DNA of 64,000 nucleotides. Source: Gavia stellata. Its lineage: Eukaryota > Chordata > Aves > Gaviiformes > Gaviidae. A program made the position numbers and the translations under genes. Below the pieces are notes generated by a model that was given only the letters and a program-made list of their open reading frames with translations, did no database searches and was not told the DNA's origin. The stretch lies in assembly GCF_030936135.1 (NCBI RefSeq), contig NC_082596.1, positions 310,001 to 374,000 of the forward strand, in the 5' to 3' direction. Below, piece by piece: positions 38,401 to 50,175 of the stretch (positions are counted from its first letter, which is position 1; the number at the start of each line of letters is the position of its first letter).

Positions 38401-40870
38401 GCCTCTGCCTGCGCCGTCCCCGGCAAAGGGGCGCGGGAGTGAGGGGGGGGTCTCCTGCCGCCCAGCAAACCCTGGAGGGGCTGCGGCATCAGCACCCCCT
38501 GTCTGGGGAGCGGGACCCCCTCTGCCCTGGCCTTGCCGTGCACCCCAAACCCTGCCAGACCCCCCTGTCTGGGGAGCGGGACCCCCTGTGCCCGGGGCTC
38601 GCTGCGCACCCCAAACCCTGCCGGCCCCCTGTGCCACCCAGCTCTTCGGCCCCGTGCCCTGGCTCCCACAGCCCGGCCACTCGCTGCCGGCATGGCCGAG
38701 GCCGGGCAGGGCTGAGCCCCCAGCAGCCCCCGCTGTCTGCGGAGGTGGGTGCCGGTGGGCGCTCCCCATGGCGCCGCTGGCTGCACCGGAGCCTTGGGCA
38801 GGGCACGCCGATCGGGCCGTGAGTCATGGCAAGACGATGCGCCAGCCCCCGTGTCCCTTGGACTCCATGCAAGGGTCGGGCTGCGCCCGCCGGCGTTGGT
38901 ATTGGCACTGGCACTGTGTGTGCGGGATGTGGGCGCTGGCCTCTGCGCCGGGCTGCGCCGGGCTGGCAGCACTCGGGGTGCCTGCGGCTGCACTTTCCCC
39001 TGCTGCCTGCACCCCTGTGACGGATGACATGGGTGCCGCGGGTGCCACAGGCAGGGCTGCCAGCTCAGTGCCGCCCCGAGGTCCCCGTGCCACCCCGAGG
39101 TCCCCGTGTGGTGGTGTGCGGAGGGCAGGGAGCGGAGCGGCCATGGGCTCCCACCCTGTGCCACGTCCCGGCTCGAGGGTCCCCGGAGCCGTGCTCCCCA
39201 AGGAGGGACATGCAGCCGGGCTGGGTCCTGCATGGTCCCGGGTGGGACGTGGCACCTGGTGGGGCGCGAACCCTGAATCCCTCCTGCGGTCCCCAACGCT
39301 GGCGGTGTCACCAGTCGGCATGGCGTCGCAGGAGATGCTCCGTGGTGCGTCCCTGGGGCGGGGGGTTCCTCCTGGCACCCCACACCGGCGCTGCCTGTGT
39401 CCCCCATCCATGCGAGCACCCCATGGGTGCCTGTGGGGCGCAGGGGTGAGGTGCCGGGGGCTCGGCCGCCCCCGGGGCGTGGGGCGCTCTCCCGGGGTGC
39501 TCGGACGGGAGCAGACCCACTGGCGGGGGGCGTGGGCCCCGCGGTGCAGGACGCAGCACAGGAGCGCCCGGAATGCGTCGCCGACAGCGCCGGCTGGGGC
39601 GGAGGAGTCTGGCCTGGCTCCCCGAGCCGGCGTAGGCGTGGGGACGGCACCTCCCTGCCCGGGGGGTCTGTGGGTCTCAGCCCCCAGCCTGGGGGTCCTG
39701 CAGCCCTGGGGATCCAGAACCCGAACTCCCCAGGAGGGGCGCTGGAGCTCTGAGCCCCCCAAGTGTGGGACCTGGGACCAGGGCTCCTCCTGCAGCTCTG
39801 GGGTGTGGGGCTGGGGGTCCCAGACCCCCTGGACTTGCAGACCTGGGGGGCCTGAGGCCCCAGGGTGTGGGGACCAGGGGTCCTGCAGCTCTGGGACATG
39901 GGGCTGGGGGTCTCAGACCCCCAGGGCTTGCAGGGCTGGGGGTCCTGAGGCCCTGGGGTGTGGGGATCAGGGGTCTGGCAGCTCCAGGGCATGGGGCTGG
40001 GGGTCCCAGACCCCCTGGGCTTGCAGACCTGGGGGTCCCGAGACCCCCGGGTGTGGGGACCAGGGGTCCTGCAGCTCTGGGACATGGGCTTGGGGGTCCC
40101 AGACCCCCTGGGCTTGCAGACCTGGGGGTCCTGAGGCCCCAGGCTGTGGGGACCAGGGGTCCTGCAGCTCTGGGGCATGGGGCTGGGGGTCTCAGACCCC
40201 CAGGGCTTGCAGACCTGGGGGTCCTGAGGCTCTGGGGTGCGGACCATAGGTCCTGCAGCCCCAGGGCATGGGGCTGGGGGTTTCTGAGTATCCCGGGCAT
40301 CAGGACTGGGGGTCCCGAGCCTCCCGCGCTTGCAGACCTGGGGGTCCCGAGGCCCTGGGGTGGGGGGACCAGGGGTCCTGCAGCTCTGGGACATGGGCTT
40401 GGGGGTCCCAGACCCCCTGGGCTTGCAGGGCTGGGGGTCCCGAGACCCCCGGGTGTGGGGACCAGGGGTCCTGCAGCTCTGGGACATGGGCTTGGGGGTC
40501 CCAGACCCCCTGGGCTTGCAGGGCTGGGGGTCCCGAGGCCCTGGGGTGGGGGGCCGGAGGGTGCTGGCTCCCCGGGGTGCACTGTGGGGTCCCCCCGGGC
40601 GGGCGGGTGGGGTCCCTGCCCCATCCCTGCGGCCCCCGAGCGGCTCCCGGGGCGTGGGGAGGAAACAGTTAAGCAGAGCCGTGGGCTCGGGGAGGTTTCC
40701 TGTGGGCAGGATCTGTGCCCGGGCGTGGGGAGGGAGGGAGGGGAACCCCAGTCTCCTCCCTGGGGCCGCCCCACACCTCAGCAGGAGGAGGCATCGGGCA
40801 GGGACCGGGCTGGCAGAGCGGGAGGCGAGCCGAGCTGCGTCGGTGCTCAGCGCGGGCGGTGGCGGCCACC
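35414..40870 (+). other. PLEC: PLEC region between first exons 1c and 1a
   Basis: 35430-35660 is a CpG island with short G-rich repeats. 35700-36050 is rich in alternating gtgcgc/gcgtgt steps, including a pure (TG)n of 21 bases at 35868-35888. From 36200 to 39750 the sequence is single-copy with an AP-1 motif at 38820. A minisatellite occupies 39770-40560. No exon other than possible unannotated first exons was found. Confidence 0.5.
39770..40560. repeat. Minisatellite with about 93 bp unit upstream of plectin exon 1a
   Basis: About eight copies of a long unit that contains ggggtcctgcagctctggga, ttgggggtcccagaccccct and gggcttgcagacctgggggt. It ends about 300 bases before the plectin 1a start codon, so it flanks the 1a promoter. 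Confidence 0.9.
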
Positions 40871-40982
40871 ATGTCCCGGCAGTGGCTGCGCAGCCAGGAG
40901 GAGGGTCTGTGTGCGGGGCAGAGGACGGGCTCGGAGGACAACCTCTACCTGGCCGTGCTGAGGGCCTCCGAGGGCAAGAAAG
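40871..40982 (+). CDS. PLEC: Plectin alternative first exon 1a (epithelial type)
   Basis: The start ATG is in a perfect Kozak context (gccaccatg). It encodes MSRQWLRSQEEGLCAGQRTG followed by SEDNLYLAVLRASEGKK and one G, with donor gtagcg at 40983. The mammalian 1a isoform has the same SEDNLYLAVLRASEGKK end; it is the hemidesmosomal isoform of basal keratinocytes and binds integrin beta-4. The mammalian RTSSED phosphorylation segment reads RTGSED here: one of the two serines is replaced by glycine, while the other keeps Arg at -3. This is the best reference start for the gene in this window. Confidence 0.97.
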
Positions 40983-41109
40983 GTAGCGGGAGCCCGCGGC
41001 GGTGGGGACGGCGTGGGGCGCGGCAGATGCCCTCCATGAGACCACCCCGCCATCGCATCGGTGTGGGCCCCATCCTGCAGCGTGGGGGACTCGTCCCTGC
41101 ACTCCGCAC

Positions 41110-41650
41110 TAGGGTGGACTCCCACACTGGGGCGGTGTCCCCGGGAAGGCTGTGGGGCAGACCGCCACACTGGGGCAGTGTCTGTGGCCAGGCTATGGGG
41201 CAGACCCACACACTGGGGTGGTGTCCCTGCACAGGCTATGGGGCAGACCCCCCCCCATGCTGGGGCGGTGTCCCCTGGGCAGACTGTGGGGCAGACTCCC
41301 ACGCTGGGGCGGTGTCCCATGGGAGGCTATGGGGCAGACCCCCATGGTAGGGGGGTGTGTCCCCCAAGCAGGATATGGGGGAGACCCCCATGCTGGGGCG
41401 GTGTCCCCTGGGCAGACTGTGGGGCAGACCCCCATGCTGGGGCAGTGTCTGTGGCCAGGCTATGGGGCAGACCCCCACGCTGGGGTGGTGACCCTGCGCA
41501 GGCTATGGGACAGACCCCCCCCATGCTGGGGTGGTGTCCCCTGGGCAGACAGTGGGGCAGACCCCCACGCTGGGGCGGTGTCTGTGGCCAGGCTATGGGG
41601 CAGACCCCCATGCTGGGGCGGTGTCCCTGCGCAGGCTATGGGGAGCACCG
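41110..41650. repeat. Minisatellite with about 43 bp unit in PLEC intron 1
   Basis: About 13 copies of a unit that contains ctatggggcagacccccatg and ctggggcggtgtcccctgg. It lies in the intron between exon 1a and exon 2. Confidence 0.9.
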
Positions 41651-42819
41651 TGGGGCTGGAGCTGGTCACGGGCACAGGGTCCCGTGTCCCACGCTGGCGC
41701 CTGTCCCCGTCCACGCCGTGCCAGCGCTGGGCGCGGGTGCTGCCCGCCAGCCCTGCCCGCGGCGGGCGCGAGCACTTCCTCCCACGCCCTGCTCGGCCTG
41801 CCTGCGGCATGGCCACGGCCAGTCCCTCGGCGTGCCGCGGGGTGCGCGCTGCCGACCGGGGCTCATCTGGGTGTCGAGGACTTTTCGGGTGCGGGTCCTG
41901 CCGGGGCGCACGGCGTGGGAGCGCTCCCCCCTTGGAGCGCATGTACCTGCCGGCCGAGCGTGCCCCACGCTTCCTTCCTTCCTTCCGTGCCGCTGCCGCT
42001 CCCCGGCCCTCGCTTCCCCGCTCGTCGCGCCCCGGCCCTGCCGCCGAGCCACCTGTGGGCTCCTGCCACCGGCGTCCCACGGGGACGGGGTGCCCGCTGT
42101 CCCTGGGTGCTGGTGCACTCCGCTGGGAAGAGTGGGTGTCGCTGGGCGCCGTGGGGGCAGATCCCAGCATGCTCCGGCGGGGCGAGACTGGGCACGCGCC
42201 ACCCCGGCCCCACCGGATCGCTGCGGCCATGGGGCAGGGGGGTGTTGCGGAGGGGCGGCCATGGTGCCAGTGGCGTTGCCCCACGTGCCCAGGGCATCCC
42301 CTCCCGCCACCAAACCCTCCTCGGCGCGGCGCTGGGTCCAGCACTGGCCGCCCCGGCCTCAGCGGTGATGCTGAGGGGGCGAGGAGGGCGAGCTGCTCCC
42401 CGTAGGGAGCTGGGGTGGGTGCTCCTTAGCGGGATGCACAGGATGGGTGCTCGCTAGCGGGGGGACCGGGCCGTGGGGTGTGGCAGCGCCAGCCCGGCCG
42501 TGTCAGCCATCCTGGTCCCTAATGACAGGGCAGCGGGCAGGGAGTGCCCGTGAGTCACGGCCCCGCAGCCCTGCCTGCCGCAGGGGACACCCTGCCCGCC
42601 CCGCGGGGACTCCCGGGGCTCTGCCCGCAGGAGAGCCACCGCGGCCATCGCCCTGGGCCGGGGCCTGGGGGGTCCCTGTGGGTGCCCCCGGAGGAGCCGA
42701 CCCAGGGCCGAGGCTCGACAGCCCCCGGGCATCTCCCCACCCCACAGGGCAGCGTCCGACCATCCGTCTCTGCCCCGGAGCTCCGCTGGGACTGGGCAGG
42801 CGGCACCGGGGCTGTGCCA

Positions 42820-43280
42820 GGGCAGGCACCCCGTGGGCTCAGCCCCAGCCGTACCCATCCCACTCGGGCCGTGCGCACAGCGCCGGCGGCTGCGCCGGTG
42901 CAGACGCCCCATGGGCTCATCCCGATCCCGTACCGTCCCACTCGGGGCGAATGCGGCGTGCCTGGGGCGGTGTTGGTGCAGACTCTCCGTGGGCTCAGCC
43001 CCACCCCAGACACCCGTGGGCTCAGCCCCACCCCAGACAGCCACGGCTGGGGCTGCGCAGGCGGCGCTCGGGGCTGTGTCGGTGCAGGCTCGCCGTGGGC
43101 TCATCCTGATCCCGTACCTGTGTTGCGTGGGGCGAACGTGCCGTGCCTGGGGCTGCGCCGGGGCAGACGCCCCGTGGGCTCGACCCCACCCCAGACACAT
43201 CCACTGGGGTGAATGCGCAGCGCCTGCGGCCGTGCTGGGGCAGAACCCCGTGGGTTCGTCCCTCTCCTGTACGCATCCCA
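42820..43280. repeat. Degenerate repeat in PLEC intron 1
   Basis: About seven diverged copies of a roughly 60-65 bp unit with the shared core gctcagccccaccccagaca or ccgtgggctcatcccgatcc. Much more diverged than the neighbouring arrays. AP-1 motifs flank it at 42551 and 43478. Confidence 0.7.
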
Positions 43281-43633
43281 CTCAGCCGTGCACACAGCGC
43301 CGGGGGTCACCGGTGCGGCCCCCTGGGCTGCCCGCTGTGGTTCGGGGGCTCAGGGCAGGGCTGGGCACCCCCCGGCATTGCTCCTCGCAGGCATTGCTCA
43401 GCATTGCTCAGGCTGCGGTGGTGCAGGCACGCAGGGCCCGATCCACGTTAACTGTTTCCTTCCCCTTGCACGCCCCGTGACTCACCGCGGCTCCCCAGAG
43501 CGGTTGGCTCATCATTTCCTCCACCGGTGCTCCTGCCAGCCGTGCCGCCGGCGGGGCCCCGTTCCTGATGGCAGCACCCCTGCGCTGGGAACCCCTGTGC
43601 CGCCGGCTCACCTCGCCTTCTCCTCTCTTGCAG

Positions 43634-46600
43634 ATGAGCGAGACCGGGTCCAGAAGAAAACCTTCACCAAATGGGTCAACAAGCACCTCATCAAGGTACG
43701 GGCACGCGCCGCCTCCTGCAGACCCTGACTGTCCCGGCGGAAAGTCCCGGGGAGGCTGTGCCGGCTGTGCCGCTGGCAGCGCCCAGCTCCTGGCACTGGA
43801 GCATCCCCAGCCGCATCCCCACCATGGCAGCACAGCAGAGCACCACAGGATGTGGGCGGCGGAGGCCCCCGGCAGCGCTGTGCCGGCACAGCCTCTCCGG
43901 CTGCCTGTACACCAGTGCTCCTGCCGCCACGGCAGCAGGCAGGCAGCGGTCGAGGCCGCTCGGCTGCCTCCGTGGGGAGGCTCTGCTCCGGCCTGCAGCG
44001 GGGCTAGCGGCAGCACCGGGGCCCTCGCGGGCAGGAGCTGCTTGCCCTGCCTCCCCGCTTCCCCTGCCCGGCTGTGCCGGGGGGCTGTGCCGTCCCGTGG
44101 CTGTGCCGGGCGTTGGGCCAGGCCGGGAGTTGCCAGCCGCCCCCTCCCACGCACGCCGGCAAGCGCTGTGCCAGCTGCAGGAGGGGATGGTGCTCTGGCC
44201 CCGGGCACGAAGGGACCTTTCCTGGGCTTTGATGCAGAGTTTGGCATCTCTGCCGGGCTCCCTGCCTGCGCCCCCTCTGCCCCGCACCGGGGTGCCCACG
44301 CCCTTCCTGCCTGTCCCGGGGCGGCCATGCCCACGGTGCTGCCTGTGCTCGGCAGCGCCTGCACCGCGTCCTCCCGTCCTGCCCCGCGCTCCTGTCTCCG
44401 GTGGTGCCTCTCTCCCCACTCCTTCCCTGGGCCGCCCAGCTGAACCCCGCCAGGGCCCCGCCAGCGTGCCGGTGCCTGTCCCGGCCGCACGGCGGGCAGA
44501 GCCCCACGTCAGCGCCTGGCACGCGCCGAGACGTCTCCGCAGCCCCCGCGCGCGGACGTGTCCCCGCATGCTGGGCACCCACCCCCGCGGCATCCATGCT
44601 GCGGCAGTGGTGCTGGCGCAGGGTGCCGCTGCCCGGGGCGGGTCCTGGCCGCCCCCTGCCCACCCCGGGGCTGTCTCCTCTCCGCTGCCTCTCCTAACCT
44701 CTCTCTCTTCTCTCTGCCTCTCCCCGCGCAGCACTGGCGAGCAGAGGTAGGTCTCTCCCTCTCCGGCTGCCCCTGCCATGCTCTTTCTCTTCTCACACCG
44801 ACCCCTCCCCGTGCCGGGGCCGGACCCCGCGGCTGCCGGCATGGTGGGCAGCGGGTCTGACCCCTGAGGCTGCCGGCATGGTGGGCAGCGCGTCCCTGTG
44901 CATGGCAGAGCGACGCCGGATCCTGCCCGACTGTTGCTCCGCGGGGCACGGGGGGGGGGGATCCGCTGGTGTGTGCTGGTGGGACACGGGGTTGGGGACA
45001 CCGGGCTGTGCTTGGGGACGTGTGTGAGCACCCGCTGCACAGGGGGACGACGACGCTGGGCTCCCACCCTGGCTGCCCCATTTCGGTGCCAGCTGGCATG
45101 GGGCCAGGGGGGCAGGAGAGCGGGGGGTTCTGGGGCTCTGCAGGGCTCGGCTGCCCCCCGGCACCCCCATAACGCCATCCCCGTCCCCACAGGCGCAGCG
45201 TCACGTCAACGACCTCTACGAGGACCTGCGGGATGGACACAATCTCATCTCGCTGCTGGAGGTGCTCTCGGGGGACACACTGGTAGGTGTCGCGCCGACC
45301 CTGCTGCCGCACCGCTGCCGCCCCGCTCCCCCGCGCCGGCTCCGCGTGCCGGGACCCTCCGGCTGCCGGCCGTCCCATCCTCTGCTTCCTGCATCTGCCT
45401 CCCACCCCTCTCCCGCTTGGCCTCTCCCCCGGCTTTGGTCCCATCCCAGAGAGCTGCCCGGCACCCTGCCGGAGCGCCCCGAGCCCCGCTGGCACAGCCG
45501 CCCCCCTCCGTCCCGCAGCCCCTCCGGCCCCACCGCGGCTTCTAACGCCCGGACGTCTCTTTGCTTTGGTGAACTCTCTGCTTCTCTGCGCTGGGCTCCT
45601 GTTGGCGGGTCTGCCCTGACCGTCCCCCTCCGGCCTTTGCCTCCTTCCTCTCTTTGCACTGCTCTGGCCGGGCAGCCGAGGGAGCGCGACGTGATCAGGA
45701 ACTTGCGGTTGGTGAGTGGTTCTGCCGTTTGCTCTCCGCATGGCCCCGCATGGTGAGCGCCCGCCGCGGCGACCGGGAGATGCTCCACCACCGGCGCGGC
45801 TGCACCGTTCCGTCCCGGTGCGGGTGCGGAGGAGAGGTGTCACCGCGTGCTGTGCCGGGGGAGGCGCGTAGGCACCCCAGGGTGCTCTGGCAGCGGGGTC
45901 AGCCGGGGCGCCCGCAGCTGAGCGCCGGCTAGGGCGGGTTTTGCTGGGCTGGGCCTCGCCTGCAGTGGCAAGATAGGAGCGCGGCATGGCGGGGAGCCGT
46001 GCCGCAGGGCTAGAACTCCCACGGGGCCGTAGCTGGGCTGTGGCTTCTGGCACTGCGGCGAGATGTGCCGCCCGGCTCCCTGCTCCTCGGGGCTGCCGGA
46101 GGTCCCGGGACACTCGGCAAGGGGGATGGCGCTGCGGCCGCTGACCCCCCTGGGTCTGCCAGGGCCAGACCCTGCCCTGACCGGCTGGGTTTCCCTCGTG
46201 CCCCATAGCCATGGGGCGTGGGGCGGAAGAGACCCTGGGCCATCGCTGCACGGCATGTGGGGGGCTCAGCGGCTCCCCGGCCCCTCCTGCAGCCAGGTTG
46301 GGCGCAGCCGCTGCCGGTGGAGGTCGGGCCTCGCCGCGGGGCCGGTGGGTGTGGGGGGATCTGTCCGGGCAGGAGCGGCCCCGCGGGGGCTGCCCAGGGG
46401 ACCCCAGCCGGGGACCCGCAGGGGTGGGGAGGTTCCTGCTGGGGGGGTCACCCAGCATGGTGACACCTGGTCTCTGCCGCCGGGCAAAACCGGAGCGTGC
46501 TGGGGAGCCGTGTGCTGCCTCCAGCATGGCCGCGAGGAGCTGGCGAGGGCAGGGACAGCGGTGCCGCCGGGATGCCGCAGGCAGGGGCAGAGCAGGGCTG

Positions 46601-49600
46601 GGCTGCGCGGTGTGGCCAGCTGTGCCTGCGCCGCGGGGCCGGCGCTGCTGCGTGGCGGAGGAAGCGCAGGTGCAGGGTCTGGCGGCGAGGCTGGCCGTGC
46701 TCGCCATTGTTCGGGCGGGCAGCGCTTCCTGCCCGCAGCCCCGTGGGACGGGCAGAGGATTTCCTGGCGGGTCCGCGCTGCCCGCTCCCTTCTGCGCGGG
46801 CGCTGCCTGGACAGGGGCGTGGGGCGCGGTGGCACCTTGGCCGGGACCGTCTCGGCGGGGGGGGGGCACAGGCCCCCATCCTGGCACCAGCTCCCTGCGG
46901 CGATGGGGTGCCCGGTGCCTGCATTCCTCCTGCCTGTCCCGCCTGCGCAGGCAGCTGCCGCATTTCGGGCAGGGGCTGGTGCTCGGCGCGGTGGCCTGGG
47001 GAGGGGCTGGGGCCCCGGGACGGATGCCGTGGGGAGCAGGGCTGCCGCACAGGGGTGCAGCAGGCACCGCTCTCGCACCGCGCCTGGCGCTTGGCTTCCC
47101 TTGGCGTGGCAGCCGGTGGCCCCGGCGCTGCAGGGCGGCGTGGCCCTGCCGGGGCCGGGGGCAGTTTGGGCTAGGCTGGCCCCGGCCGATGGCTTTGCGG
47201 GGGGAGAGGCGGGGGCTGTCCCCTTCCTGGCGGGAGCAAAGTGCGGAGGGCGTGTGACATCGGCATGTGCAGTGCCGGGAGGGGCTGGGCTGGCGCACGG
47301 GGTGGGCCGTGGCGCTCGGTGCCGAGCATCGCTCGAGTGCGCGGGTGAGCCAGGGGGTGGCGGGGCCGGGTCCCGGCGGGGCTGTGCCGGGTGGGGGCCG
47401 CGGCTCATCGCCCCTCGCTCTCCCCGCAGCCCCGGGAGAAGGGCAGGATGCGCTTCCACAAGCTGCAGAACGTGCAGATCGCTCTCAACTACCTGAAGCA
47501 TCGCCAGGTGAGGAGGGGTCGCGGGGCTGCCGGGCTGGCGGGACCCCCCGGGGACCCCCGGGGCTGGGGCACGCTCTCCACCCTCCCTGCAGCACCGTGT
47601 GCCTTGGCCTCACAGGTGAAGCTGGTCAACATCCGCAACGATGACATTGCCGATGGCAACCCCAAGCTGACGCTGGGGCTCATCTGGACCATCATCCTCC
47701 ACTTCCAGGTGAGCCCAGAGCCCCGGGGCCCGGCACAGGCACACGCCGTGCCGCGGCCTGGGGGGAATGTGGCGGTGGCGGGGCTGGGGGCGGTGGTGGC
47801 GGTGCCGGCAGGCCGGGGCTCTGCAGCGCTCCTGGTGCCGGTTTGGTCCCCGTGTCGGGCAGGAGCGGAGCAGTGGTGGGGCCGGGGCATCACCGGCAGA
47901 GGCTGCGGTGGAGAAGGTGGCAGCCGCCACGGAGCGAGCGCGCCCGTGCACGGTGGGAGCCGGCGGATGGGCCGGTGTAACTCCCCTGTCCCGGCAGATC
48001 TCGGACATCCAGGTGACGGGGCAGTCGGAGGACATGACGGCCAAGGAGAAGCTGCTGCTCTGGTCCCAGCGGATGGTGGAGGACTACCAGGGCCTGCGCT
48101 GCGACAACTTCACCACCAGCTGGCGGGACGGGCGCCTCTTCAACGCCATCATCCACCGGCACAAGTAGGTAGAGCGGAGCCGGGTCTGCCCCTCGACACC
48201 GCCTGTGGGTGCAGCGCGCCGGGCTGGCCGGGGCGGGCAGTGCTGTACCCCGCTGCGGGCACGGAGCGGGCGGCAGGGACCCGGCACCCCCAGCCCCGTC
48301 CCCGTGGCACCAAGCCTCCCTTGGCACAACCGTCCCTGGCTCAGGCTCCTGGGGGAGCCGGGGCTGCCGGCCCCCGTGGTGGGGAGAGCAGCCCCGGGGG
48401 CTGCGGAGGACCCGGCTCTGGTGCTGGCAGGATTTGGCCCCTTGCAGCAGCCGGCGGTGCAGGGTGATGCCATGCGTGGGGCAGGCGCGTGCTCACTGGG
48501 ACCAGCCGCCGGTGGGGCCAGCCGCGCTGATCCCGTTTTGGGGTGACGCAGGCACGTGCTCCTGACAAATCCCAGCCCATCGGCCTGTGCTGGCAGCACC
48601 GTGGCGGCACGGGGAGCCGCGGCGGCTTAGCCACCTTCCCACGCTCCCACCCGACCTGCCGACCCGTTGCCTGCGTGGGCAGGCGGGTGCTGACCCCCCC
48701 AGGCGGTGGGCACTGTGCCTTCCGCAGCGTGCCGGGGCGCAGGCGGGCAGGCCCCCGCGGGCTCTGCCAGGTCTGCTGCGCGCCTTTGGGGAGCGCAAGT
48801 ACGTGCAGGCGTGCCGCGCCCGTGCAGGGTGGGAGGAGGCACCCGTGCCGTGCCGCGCCTCGCCGTGCCGCACTCTGCACCAAGTCGCCACCGCGGCAGG
48901 AGCTCACCAACCGCTGCACCGAGCTCGGTCCCACCATGGAGCGGAGCGGGCGGCATCGGGCCAGGAAGCAGCCGCGGCAGCGTGGCGCAGGGAGCTTGGC
49001 GCGGGCTCTGCTGGGGGCGGAGGATGGGGTGGTGATGGTCTGCGAAGACGTTCCTGAGTGCCCGGTGGCCCCCGGCATCAGCGGCTCCTTCTACTCCGTC
49101 CAGCACAGCCTGCGCCTCAGGGAGCTGTAGGCACCGGGCTGGGACCCCCCGCCGGGCTGGGGGGCTGGGGCTGCTGCCTGCCCCACGGGGACATGGGGCA
49201 CTGCCCGCTCCCGGGGTCGGCACAGGGACACGGGGGGCACTGCCTGCTCCGGGGTCTGTCCGTGCTCAGGGCCGTCGGGGCGTCCCTGGCTCCCGGCGCC
49301 CGTGGCCGGGTGTGGGGGTCTCGCCAGCCACCGGTGCCCCTGGAGCACGGTGTGGGTGTGCAGGGCGTGGGGTGGCTCGGCAGAGGTGCAGGCAGCGCAG
49401 GCAGCCCCTGGGGGGGTTGGACGCGCCGTCTCCGGGGTTTCTCCAAACAGCCGGCGCCCACGCCTGCTGGAAACCTGCGCCGTGGGGCAGGGCAGGCGGA
49501 GGGTGCTGCCTGCGGTCCCCGGCCCCACCGTCTGCCTGGCTCGGCGGGAGAGCGGCCGCCGGCGCGGCCCCTGCCCCCAGCTGCTGCGGGGTCCCTGGCG

Positions 49601-50175
49601 GGACCCCCGCTGACCCGTCCCCGCTGCCCGCAGGCCCATGCTGATCGACATGAACCGGGTGTACCGCCAGAGCAACCTGGAGAACCTGGACCAGGCCTTC
49701 ACCGTGGCCGAGCGGGACCTGGGGGTGACGCGCCTGCTGGACCCCGAAGGTATGGGCAGAGGGACGCAGCTGCGAGGGGACAGCGTCCCAGGGGGGCCCA
49801 CGCCGCAGAGCCCCCATCCCTCCCCGCCCCGGGGTCCCGCGTCCCCCCACCCGACCGCCCTCCCTCTCCGCAGACGTGGACGTGCCCCAGCCGGACGAGA
49901 AGTCCATCATCACCTACGTCTCCTCGCTCTACGACGCCATGCCCCGCGTGCCCGAGGTGCAGGACGGTGTCAAGGCCAACGTGAGTATGGGGGCCGGGGA
50001 GCATCGGCGTCCCCCCACGGCGGGCGCCCGGCCCCACGCGCTTCCCTCCGCCCAGGAGCTGCAGCTGCGCTGGCAGGAGTACTACGAGGTGGTGACGCTG
50101 CTGCTGCAGTGGATCCGCCAGCACACCGTCCTCTTCGAGGAGCGCCGCTTCCCCGCCAGCTACGAGGAGATCGAG
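43634..50175 (+). CDS. PLEC: Plectin actin-binding domain (CH1-CH2), exons 2 to 8
   Basis: Plectin is a giant cytolinker that ties intermediate filaments to actin, hemidesmosomes and organelles. Constitutive exons: 43634-43695, 45193-45282, 47430-47507, 47616-47708, 47998-48164, 49634-49749, 49874-49980 and 50056-50175. In isoform 1a numbering CH1 spans about residues 40-145 ([58 protein letters not shown]) and CH2 about 158-262 ([54 protein letters not shown]). All borders are GT-AG and phases agree. The exon ending at 48164 splits the Lys codon (AA then G), and the donor gtaggt keeps the reading. Near-identical to the mammalian protein, as expected for this domain. The two optional micro-exons are listed separately. 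Confidence 0.98.
44732..44746 (+). CDS. PLEC: Plectin alternative micro-exon 2-alpha (15 nt)
   Basis: CAC TGG CGA GCA GAG, encoding HWRAE, between a pyrimidine-rich acceptor (ctctccccgcag) and a consensus donor (gtaggt). It is in frame between exon 2 (phase 0 end) and exon 3. In mammals exon 2-alpha encodes the same five residues, is included mainly in heart, muscle and brain, and raises the affinity of the domain for F-actin. Confidence 0.93.
45676..45711 (+). CDS. PLEC: Plectin alternative exon 3-alpha (36 nt)
   Basis: Encodes [12 protein letters not shown], with acceptor gccgggcag and donor gtgagt, in frame between exon 3 (ends GDTL) and exon 4 (starts PREKGRMR). Mammalian 3-alpha encodes a 12-residue insert starting PRERDV and is neural. 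The insert begins with PRE, like the following constitutive exon, which suggests an old exon duplication. The upstream intron is pyrimidine-rich with many tctct/ctctgc stretches. Confidence 0.9.

Noticed and set aside
39319-39345. ATG with MASQEMLRG and phase-1 donor gtgcgt, as a short plectin first exon
   Set aside because: The phase fits, but the peptide matches no known plectin start and there is no promoter-like context; short matches of this sort are expected by chance.
29000-43600. Mammalian plectin first exons 1, 1e, 1f and 1g
   Set aside because: I searched by eye for their peptides (for example the S10-like start of isoform 1, and the 1f and 1g starts) and found none. They may be in the gap, outside the window, or too diverged.
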